The notes under the pieces: model-generated
Database searches by the model: none
Told to the model about the DNA's origin: nothing
What the model saw: only the letters and a program-made list of their open reading frames with translations
Assembly: GCF_001431705.1 (NCBI RefSeq)
Contig: NZ_LJWX01000002.1
Coordinates: 587,352-651,351 of the forward strand
Direction of reading: 5' to 3'
Origin: Ferrovum sp. JA12
GTDB lineage: Bacteria > Pseudomonadota > Gammaproteobacteria > Burkholderiales > Ferrovaceae
Length of the DNA: 64,000 nucleotides
In this document: positions 58,024-64,000 of the stretch, piece by piece
Numbering within the stretch: the stretch's first letter is position 1
Layout of the letters: the number at the start of each line of letters is the position of its first letter
Translations under genes and position numbers: made by a program

Positions 58024-58782
58024 TCACGCAATGATCAATTGATACCCTACCCCCCTAATAGATTTAATTACTATTTGATTTGAATAACTATTGAGTTTTT
58101 GCCGAAGACTACTAATCAGCATATCCACTGCTCGGTCAGTGGGGGACCACGCTTTTTTAAGAATTTCTATACTGATAATTTCTCTCTTCAACTTACCCTC
58201 TGGTTTGGTTAAGAAATGAAAGAGCAATAATCGTTCGTTAGTAGTCAGATGAATTAATTGCTGTTGATAAAATAAGACGAAATTATCTTTGTAAAAGCTG
58301 AACTCATTAAAACAAATACTGTTGTGGCACTCTTTTATTTTTACGGTTAAGTTAGATTGTCGTAACCAGCGGTTAAGTCTAAGGACCAGCTCTTTCAAGC
58401 TAATGGGTTTGGTTAAATAATCCTGGACGCCCAGCTCCAAGCCTTTAATTTTATTCTGATCATTATCAATACCAGAGAGAATAATGACTTGCGAATGGGG
58501 CGATGACTGTTTAATTGTATCCACAATAGTAAAACCATCGATACATTTTCCCAAATCAAGATCAATTAAACATAAATCAATTTTTTGATTATTGAGGATA
58601 TTTTTACTGGTAACAGAGTCAGAACAACAGATAACATTCCAACCTTGATTAACCATAGTTAGCCTAACGGCTTCTTGCCAAATATTATCGTCTTCAACCA
58701 GAAGAAGGTGAGGTGAGAGATTTGCCATATCATTAATGGAATAATTTGGTTGCTTTAAGTTATCACAAGCCTTCGATATCAT
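58024..58782 (-). CDS. OmpR/PhoB-family response regulator
   Basis: A 252-residue two-component regulator. The receiver domain shows the acidic pocket (LLLVEDD, Glu30-Asp32), phosphorylation Asp74 in CLIDLDLG, Ser103 in ILSGID and Lys125 in DYLTKPISL. The C-terminal winged helix (about residues 150-252) ends IKSIRGVGYQLIIA, with DRAVDMLISSLRQKL as the recognition region. No histidine kinase is adjacent, so it is an orphan here. ATG 58782 is the longest start, giving an 18-residue lead; ATG 58728 (MANLSPHLLLVEDD) is also possible and neither has a strong ribosome site. The stimulus and targets are unknown. Confidence 0.88.
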   Translation of the reverse strand: MISKACDNLKQPNYSINDMANLSPHLLLVEDDNIWQEAVRLTMVNQGWNVICCSDSVTSKNILNNQKIDLCLIDLDLGKCIDGFTIVDTIKQSSPHSQVIILSGIDNDQNKIKGLELGVQDYLTKPISLKELVLRLNRWLRQSNLTVKIKECHNSICFNEFSFYKDNFVLFYQQQLIHLTTNERLLLFHFLTKPEGKLKREIISIEILKKAWSPTDRAVDMLISSLRQKLNSYSNQIVIKSIRGVGYQLIIA

Positions 58783-58872
58783 CTATATGTATTTTGGGGA
58801 ATAGTTGATCGCATTATGACTTTAAAGCGCTTGTGATAAGTGAACAATCTCCCTAAACTAGGAAACTTATTG

Positions 58873-60465
58873 ATGAGTACAGAGATAGACCATAAAATGT
58901 TGAAAAGTTTTGATGTGGTAATTGTAGGCAGTGGCCTCGCTGGAGCCACCGCAGCCCTTAAGTTAGCTGACAACCACCGCGTGGCGGTTATTACCAAACG
59001 TGATTTGGAGGATGGTGCTAGTCATTGGGCACAAGGTGGCATTGCCGCTGTTATGGGTGAAGGAGATAGTTTTGAATCCCACGTACAAGATACCCTAGAA
59101 GCTGGTGCTGGGTTATGTGATCTTGAAGCCACAAAATTTATCGTTGAACATGCGCCCAATGCCATTAATTGGCTCTCTCGGTTAGGGGTACCTTTTACTG
59201 AGGAACAAGGTCATCTTCATTTAACCCGTGAGGGAGGTCATAGCCATCGGCGTATTGTTCATGCAGCCGATGCAACTGGTGCTGCAGTTCAAAACCGTCT
59301 TTACCCACAACTTAAAGATCATTCAAATATAACGCTATTTGATCATCATATGTTGGTAGATTTAATCACTAGCCGTAAACTAAAACTAGACGGTCAACGA
59401 TGCTTGGGTATTTATGCTTTTAATGAATTAACAGGAGAAGTAGAAACATTTTCCGCGGCCCACACCATATTAGCCACCGGTGGGGCAGGCAAAGTATATC
59501 TCTATACCACCAATCCAGACACCTCCACCGGTGACGGCATTGCGGCGGGCTGGCGAGCAGGATGTCGAGTGGCCAATATGGAGTTTATTCAATTTCATCC
59601 CACCTGTTTATATCATCCCCATGCAAAATCTTTTTTAATTAGTGAGGCGGTTCGAGGAGAAGGAGGTTTGTTGCTTCTGCCCAATGGTGAGCGTTTTATG
59701 CCCCATCATGATCCAAGAGCTGAACTTGCTCCGCGGGATATTGTGGCGAGAGCCATTGACTATGAAATGAAAAAACATGGCCTTGACTGCGTTTATTTAG
59801 ATATCAGACATAAGGGTAAGGATTTCATTGTTAATCACTTCCCTACCATTTATGAGCGTTGTTTATCCTTTGGAATTGATATGGCAGAGGAAGCGCTGCC
59901 GGTGGTACCAGCTGCCCACTACACTTGTGGTGGCCTCATGACCGATCTTTCTGGGCGTACTGATCTACAAAACCTCTATGCCGTGGGTGAAACCGCTTAC
60001 ACTGGTTTACATGGAGCAAATCGTCTGGCCAGCAACTCTTTGCTTGAATGTTTAGTGATTGCCAATGCCGCCAGTCAATATATTCAATCCAACCCTGGCA
60101 AGGTGCCAGAGGATCTGCCAACTTGGGATGCGAGTCAAGTAACCGATGCTGATGAGGAAGTGGTGATTTCACACAACTGGGATGAGCTACGCCGTTTTAT
60201 GTGGGACTATGTAGGCATTGTAAGAACCGATAAAAGACTGGAGCGGGCACAACACCGATTGCATTTACTCAATGAGGAAATCAAAGAGTTTTATGTAAAC
60301 TTTCACGTTAGCCGTGATTTGTTAGAGCTCAGAAATTTAGTGCAAGTATCAAGTCTGATAGTACAGTCGGCACAACTGCGTCGTGAGAGTCGTGGATTGC
60401 ATTTCAGTCGTGACTATCCAGGACTCTTACCTAAAGCTACGCCTACCATCTTAACGCCACAATAA
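58873..60465 (+). CDS. nadB: L-aspartate oxidase
   Basis: A 530-residue FAD enzyme that oxidises aspartate to iminoaspartate, the first step of de novo NAD synthesis. The FAD motif VVIVGSGLAGATAALKLAD is near the N-terminus. SHWAQGGIAAVMGEGDSFES, HLTREGGHSHRRIVHAADAT, GELAPRDIVARAIDYEM and GLHGANRLASNSLLECLV are hallmark motifs. The C-terminal helical domain (WDYVGIVRTDKRLERAQ) is as in E. coli NadB. I use ATG 58873 with AGGAAA upstream. It ends three bases from the convergent nadA, with its partners nadA and nadC on the opposite strand. Confidence 0.96.
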   Translation: MSTEIDHKMLKSFDVVIVGSGLAGATAALKLADNHRVAVITKRDLEDGASHWAQGGIAAVMGEGDSFESHVQDTLEAGAGLCDLEATKFIVEHAPNAINWLSRLGVPFTEEQGHLHLTREGGHSHRRIVHAADATGAAVQNRLYPQLKDHSNITLFDHHMLVDLITSRKLKLDGQRCLGIYAFNELTGEVETFSAAHTILATGGAGKVYLYTTNPDTSTGDGIAAGWRAGCRVANMEFIQFHPTCLYHPHAKSFLISEAVRGEGGLLLLPNGERFMPHHDPRAELAPRDIVARAIDYEMKKHGLDCVYLDIRHKGKDFIVNHFPTIYERCLSFGIDMAEEALPVVPAAHYTCGGLMTDLSGRTDLQNLYAVGETAYTGLHGANRLASNSLLECLVIANAASQYIQSNPGKVPEDLPTWDASQVTDADEEVVISHNWDELRRFMWDYVGIVRTDKRLERAQHRLHLLNEEIKEFYVNFHVSRDLLELRNLVQVSSLIVQSAQLRRESRGLHFSRDYPGLLPKATPTILTPQ

Positions 60466-60468
60466 ATC

Positions 60469-61563
60469 TTAAGCTGCGCCAATACCAGGAACCAAGTGTG
60501 TGACAGGGCTTGGCGCACGACTAGTGAAATCTAGCATTCGTTGAATAGGAACTTTTGCCCTTTCCAAATAGGCTTGATCAACACTAATTTCACCCAGTTT
60601 ATCAAGTAAACACTGGTAGAGATTTTCAAGACCATTCATAGCCATCCAAGGACAGTGGGCGCAGCTTTTACAGGTGGCGCTTTGGCCCGAGGTGGGGGCT
60701 TCAATAAACACCTTAGTGGGGTTTTGTAATCGCAATTGATGCATCATACCGTTGTCGGTAGCCACAATAAATTCGTCTGCAACTAACTCTCGAGCTGCTT
60801 TTAGAATAGCTGAGGTAGAACCCACCACATCCGCTAAGGCGATCACAGAGCTAGGGGATTCTGGGTGAACCAATACCTTGGCCCGGGGGCGCTCTTTTTT
60901 AAGCTCAGCGAGTTCATAGCCCTTAAATTCATCATGCACAATACAAGAGCCTTGCCAGAGAACCATATCGGCTCCTGTCTCCTTTTGAATAAAGTGACCA
61001 AGATGTTTATCCGGTGCCCAAAAAATGGATTTTCCCAGATCACGTAAATGTTTAACAATATCCACCGCACAACTCGAGGTAACCACCCAATCAGAGTAGG
61101 CTTTCACCGCAGCACTGGTATTGGCATAAACCACCTTTACATGATCAGGATACTGACTTGCTGCCTCCCTAAAACTGTCCACGGAACAACCCAAATCCAA
61201 TGAGCAGTTGGCCTCTAAATCTGGCATCAGAATGGTTTTTTCAGGGGAGAGGATCTTCGCTGTTTCTCCCATAAATTTAACGCCCGCCACAACTAATGTC
61301 TGGGCTGTACTATTTTTACCAAAGCGAGCCATCTCAAGAGAGTCCGCGACAATTCCGCCAGACTCAATGGCTAAATCCTGTAAGTCCGGATGAACATAGT
61401 AATGGGCCACAAGAAGAATGTTTTCCTCTTTAAGGATTTTTTTAATGTGCTCAATCAACCATTGACGTCGCGCTTGATTGGGTTCATCAAGGACTTTTGC
61501 CCAGGCATGATCAGTACTCACTTGTACAGGATTGTAATAATCAACTTTAAATTGTTTATCCAT
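60469..61563 (-). CDS. nadA: quinolinate synthase A
   Basis: A 364-residue [4Fe-4S] enzyme that condenses iminoaspartate with dihydroxyacetone phosphate to quinolinate. Cluster ligands line up as Cys120 ([12 protein letters not shown]), Cys207 ([13 protein letters not shown]) and Cys304 ([13 protein letters not shown]), seven residues later than the E. coli set throughout. The extra Cys at 298 and 301 give a CxxCxxC motif. [18 protein letters not shown] and [15 protein letters not shown] are conserved substrate regions. It starts immediately after the nadC stop, so nadC-nadA form one operon. Confidence 0.97.
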   Translation of the reverse strand: MDKQFKVDYYNPVQVSTDHAWAKVLDEPNQARRQWLIEHIKKILKEENILLVAHYYVHPDLQDLAIESGGIVADSLEMARFGKNSTAQTLVVAGVKFMGETAKILSPEKTILMPDLEANCSLDLGCSVDSFREAASQYPDHVKVVYANTSAAVKAYSDWVVTSSCAVDIVKHLRDLGKSIFWAPDKHLGHFIQKETGADMVLWQGSCIVHDEFKGYELAELKKERPRAKVLVHPESPSSVIALADVVGSTSAILKAARELVADEFIVATDNGMMHQLRLQNPTKVFIEAPTSGQSATCKSCAHCPWMAMNGLENLYQCLLDKLGEISVDQAYLERAKVPIQRMLDFTSRAPSPVTHLVPGIGAA

Positions 61564-62415
61564 TTACTTGAATCTCATAGAAAAATCGATTGCCTTAATA
61601 TCCTTAGTTAAAGTACCAACGGAAATTCTTTGAACACCGGTAGCAGCATAGGTTCGAACATTTTCCTCATTTACCCCACCTGAAATCTCAAGGGAAGCCA
61701 AGCCCTTCGCCATCGTCACTGCTTGGGAAATGGAGTTAATATCCATATTATCCAATAAGACCATCTCAACGCCTGCTTGGAGAGCTTCCTCTAACTCTGC
61801 TAAACTTTCCACCTCTACCTCAATCCACTGCGGAGCATGAGCTAAATGTGTCGCTCTCGAATAGGCCTCTTTAATGGATCCAGCGGCAAGAATATGGTTT
61901 TCTTTAATTAAAAAAGCATCATATAGCCCCATCCGATGATTCACTCCACCCCCCACACGCACCGCATACTTTTGCGCTAAACGTAAGCCTGGAATGGTTT
62001 TTCTGGTATCCACAATGGCGCAGGAATAGTCCTTAACCGCCTTCACGTAATACCCAGTTTTACTGGCTACGGCAGATAAAGTTTGTAAATAGTTGAGGGC
62101 TGTTCTTTCAGCGCTGAGTAACCCTCTGGCATTGCCCGCAACAGACAAAATAAGTTGATTAGGTAAAACCCTCTCCCCCTCATGAACATGCCAGTTAAGT
62201 TCGACCTCAGGAACGCAGCGATAAAATACTTGATTGACCCACTCTTGACCGCAAATAATGGCTTCTTCACGAGTAATAATTGATGCCTGGGCTGTTTGTC
62301 GAGGCTCGATTAATTGAACCGTCAAGTCTCCCTCTCCGAGATCCTCTTTAAGAGAAAGTTCCACATGACGAATTAACTCTTCCTGCTCAGCAGGGTATAA
62401 AATAGAGGATTTCAT
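61564..62415 (-). CDS. nadC: nicotinate-nucleotide pyrophosphorylase (quinolinate phosphoribosyltransferase)
   Basis: A 283-residue enzyme that converts quinolinate and PRPP to nicotinate mononucleotide. It shows LKEDLGEGDLTVQLI near residue 28, ERTALNYLQTLSAVASKT near 105, and IVDTRKTIPGLRLAQKYAVR near 133 with the substrate-binding Arg and Lys residues. VGGGVNHRMGLYDAFLIKEN, EVEVESLAELEEAL and ISGGVNEENVRTYAATGVQR follow. It lies directly upstream of nadA with no spacer. Together with nadB this gives the full aspartate-to-NaMN route. Confidence 0.96.
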   Translation of the reverse strand: MKSSILYPAEQEELIRHVELSLKEDLGEGDLTVQLIEPRQTAQASIITREEAIICGQEWVNQVFYRCVPEVELNWHVHEGERVLPNQLILSVAGNARGLLSAERTALNYLQTLSAVASKTGYYVKAVKDYSCAIVDTRKTIPGLRLAQKYAVRVGGGVNHRMGLYDAFLIKENHILAAGSIKEAYSRATHLAHAPQWIEVEVESLAELEEALQAGVEMVLLDNMDINSISQAVTMAKGLASLEISGGVNEENVRTYAATGVQRISVGTLTKDIKAIDFSMRFK

Positions 62416-62549
62416 CAGTTGAGCCCAATTAAGGTCGTTAATAAAAAGATGATTTTAGCAGATTTGCGGTGCATCACTCCAGCCAAACAAGCCTGTTTAC
62501 CACTTTAGATTTAGTATAAGCTAAAATTATAATGCTTTAAAAAGACTTG

Positions 62550-62580
62550 TTGCATTGCAAAATAAGTTTGGTAGTATAAT
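62550..62580 (+). promoter_or_regulatory. putative panD promoter
   Basis: A perfect TATAAT at 62575-62580 lies 34 bases before the panD ATG. TTGCAT at 62550-62555 is a fair -35, but at 19 bases the spacing is longer than ideal. A second TATAAT occurs at 62528-62533. Confidence 0.5.
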
Positions 62581-62613
62581 AAGAGTATAGTCATCAATTC
62601 TTGGAGAGAATGC

Positions 62614-62994
62614 ATGCAACGCACAATGCTAAAAGCCAAATTACATCGAGTCACCGTGACCCAATCTGAATTAGGCTATGAGGGATCTTGCGCGATTGAT
62701 GAGGATTTATTGGATGCCGCGGATATTCGCGAATACCAACAAATCGATATTTATAATGTGAATAATGGTGATCGTTTCACCACCTACGCCATCCGAGGGG
62801 AACGTGGCACTGGCATGATTTCCGTCAATGGTGCTGCAGCAAGAAAAGCACAGGTGGGGGATATTCTCATTATTGCCACCTATGCTCAGTTTGATGAAAC
62901 TGAGATCGATAGCCATGAACCTCAATTGGTTTATGTGGATGAAAAGAATGCCGTGAAACGTACAGGCGTCAAAATCCCCCTTCAGTCAGTCTAA
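62614..62994 (+). CDS. panD: aspartate 1-decarboxylase
   Basis: A 126-residue pyruvoyl enzyme that makes beta-alanine for pantothenate and coenzyme A. It starts [20 protein letters not shown]. Self-cleavage is expected between Gly24 and Ser25 in YEGSCAID, with Ser25 becoming the pyruvoyl group. Lys9, Tyr58-type and Arg54-type active-site residues lie in the expected regions ([16 protein letters not shown]). [20 protein letters not shown] is a strong signature. The ribosome site GGAGAG and an upstream TATAAT are clear. It is alone, with a terminator after it, next to the nad genes, which also draw on aspartate. Confidence 0.97.
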   Translation: MQRTMLKAKLHRVTVTQSELGYEGSCAIDEDLLDAADIREYQQIDIYNVNNGDRFTTYAIRGERGTGMISVNGAAARKAQVGDILIIATYAQFDETEIDSHEPQLVYVDEKNAVKRTGVKIPLQSV

Positions 62995-63002
62995 AGAACC
63001 AA

Positions 63003-63028
63003 AAAAACGCCCATTCTAGGGCGTTTTT
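63003..63028. terminator. bidirectional terminator between panD and etfA
   Basis: Ten-base-pair stem AAAAACGCCC (63003-63012) with GGGCGTTTTT (63019-63028), loop ATTCTA. The A-run on one side and the T-run on the other let it end transcription from both convergent genes. Confidence 0.9.
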
Positions 63029-63030
63029 GA

Positions 63031-63966
63031 CTAAAGCTTACTGGTTAACTCCGGAATCAATTCATTTAAATCTCCCACTAAGCTATAGTCTGACACCAAG
63101 TGGATAGGTGCATCAGGATCTTTATTAATAGCCACGATACATTTTGCGTTTTTCATGCCAGCTAAATGCTGGATGGCCCCAGATATACCTACTGCAATAT
63201 AAAGATTAGGCGCAATAATCTTCCCCGTTTGCCCCACTTGGTAATCATTAGGGGCGTAGCCCAGATCCACAGCCGCCCGGGAAGCCCCCACGGCCGCATT
63301 GAGTTTATCGGCTAAGGGTTCTAACAGTGAATGAAAGTTCTCTTGACTCCCCAACCCCCTGCCCCCAGATATTACCGTTTTAGCGCTATCTAATTGCGGG
63401 CGAGTGGATTCATGAAGGGTAATATTGACCCGCTGACTCAAATTAGGCAAAGTAGGTAGAGTGAGTTGCTCAACTTCCACGGGATCATGATTATTGCCCT
63501 CCACCGCTTCAAAAGCACTAATGCGCAGGGTCATAGGAATAATTTTTTGATCTACCCTCATGTCGGCGATCAAACTCCCAGCATAAATGGGGCGACTAAA
63601 ATGATGATTGTCAGTAATAGCCATCACATCGGAGAGTTGAATGGTATCTAAACGAGCCGCTACCCGAGGTAAAAAGTTCTTACCAAAGACCGAAGCTGGA
63701 GCGAGAATATGGCTGTAGCGCTCTGCAATAGAGATAACCACTTCCGCTAAATTCTCCGCACTGTCCGTGGATAAAGCTTCACTCTCTGCGAGAATAATTT
63801 TACTGATGTGGGGTAAGCGTTGCGCTTCCTCTGAGGCGAGACTCAGCCCATTACCCATAATCAAAAGATGTTTATCTCCCTCTATCTTGTTGGCGGCACT
63901 AATGAGTTGTCTCACAGACTCTTTCAGATGCTGTTTTTCTAATTCTGCAATAATTAACGTGGTCAT
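63031..63966 (-). CDS. etfA: electron transfer flavoprotein subunit alpha
   Basis: A 311-residue FAD-binding ETF alpha subunit, which carries electrons from acyl-CoA and related dehydrogenases to ETF:quinone oxidoreductase. The C-terminal FAD domain shows [74 protein letters not shown] and DPDAPIH. These match the classical group I ETF with the Ser/Thr-His FAD contacts. An AAGGA ribosome site precedes the ATG. The etfB tail lies just upstream on the same strand. Confidence 0.96.
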   Translation of the reverse strand: MTTLIIAELEKQHLKESVRQLISAANKIEGDKHLLIMGNGLSLASEEAQRLPHISKIILAESEALSTDSAENLAEVVISIAERYSHILAPASVFGKNFLPRVAARLDTIQLSDVMAITDNHHFSRPIYAGSLIADMRVDQKIIPMTLRISAFEAVEGNNHDPVEVEQLTLPTLPNLSQRVNITLHESTRPQLDSAKTVISGGRGLGSQENFHSLLEPLADKLNAAVGASRAAVDLGYAPNDYQVGQTGKIIAPNLYIAVGISGAIQHLAGMKNAKCIVAINKDPDAPIHLVSDYSLVGDLNELIPELTSKL

Positions 63967-63974
63967 GTTTATCC

Positions 63975-64000
63975 TTAAGCAATCACTTTTGCTTCATTTC
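63975..64000 (-). CDS. etfB: electron transfer flavoprotein subunit beta, C-terminal end (partial)
   Basis: Only the last eight codons are inside the window. The minus strand reads NEAKVIA followed by TAA at 63977-63975, which matches the usual EtfB C-terminus (LKNEAKVI-like). It stops eight bases before the etfA start, the normal etfB-etfA order. The rest lies beyond the window. Confidence 0.75.

Overview
The window looks like a chromosomal segment of a moderately AT-rich, Gram-negative betaproteobacterium with a compact genome. The main evidence is gene order: ompA-ubiG-gph diverge from a long gyrA-serC-pheA-hisC-tyrA-aroA-cmk-rpsA-ihfB-lapA-lapB-pyrF-ugd-hldE1-hldD-cysM run, an arrangement I associate with Betaproteobacteria such as Nitrosomonadales and Burkholderiales. 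I cannot name the species from sequence alone. Many genes overlap by 1-14 bases and most convergent pairs are only a few bases apart.

Layout. 0-1.1 kb: end of a DsrE-family gene, a SUMT methyltransferase (cobA) and a small DUF2892 membrane protein, suggesting sulfur/siroheme metabolism. 1.1-4.4 kb (minus): trhP, gph, ubiG and an OmpA-family protein. 4.5-22 kb (plus): gyrA, then the serine/aromatic amino acid supraoperon (serC, pheA, hisC, tyrA, aroA), cmk, rpsA, ihfB, lapA/lapB, pyrF, LPS-precursor genes (ugd, hldE1, hldD) and cysM. 22-31 kb: a looser accessory stretch with decayed coding remnants, a putative Na+/H+ antiporter, an AraC regulator divergent from a cytochrome b / Tat-lipoprotein molybdoenzyme pair followed by an MXKDX repeat protein, yheS, two small exported proteins, an ISL3-family remnant and tRNA-Asn. 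30.8-34 kb: tyrB-type aminotransferase divergent from uvrB. 34-48 kb (minus): an unbroken run mlaF-like, mdtA, mdtB, mdtC, outer-membrane channel, nadE, nudC and a FAD-linked D-2-hydroxyacid dehydrogenase. 48-54 kb: a 1388-residue SNF2-type ATPase convergent with ettA. 54-58 kb: a glycine-zipper lipoprotein, an unknown lipoprotein and dTDP-sugar genes rfbB/rfbA. 58-64 kb: an orphan OmpR-type regulator, the de novo NAD genes nadB, nadA and nadC, then panD, etfA and the end of etfB.

How the genes fit together. The window supplies shikimate-end aromatic synthesis, LPS heptose and UDP-glucuronate precursors, dTDP-sugar precursors, and most of NAD synthesis (nadB, nadA, nadC, glutamine-dependent nadE) with NudC turnover. 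A complete tripartite RND exporter is encoded with its outer-membrane channel. No CRISPR array, prophage or recognised multi-gene defence system is visible. The points most worth following are the AraC/cytochrome b/molybdoenzyme/MXKDX module, the isolated MlaF-like ATPase with an altered H-loop, the stand-alone giant SNF2 protein, and several decayed loci around 22-24.6 kb and 30 kb.
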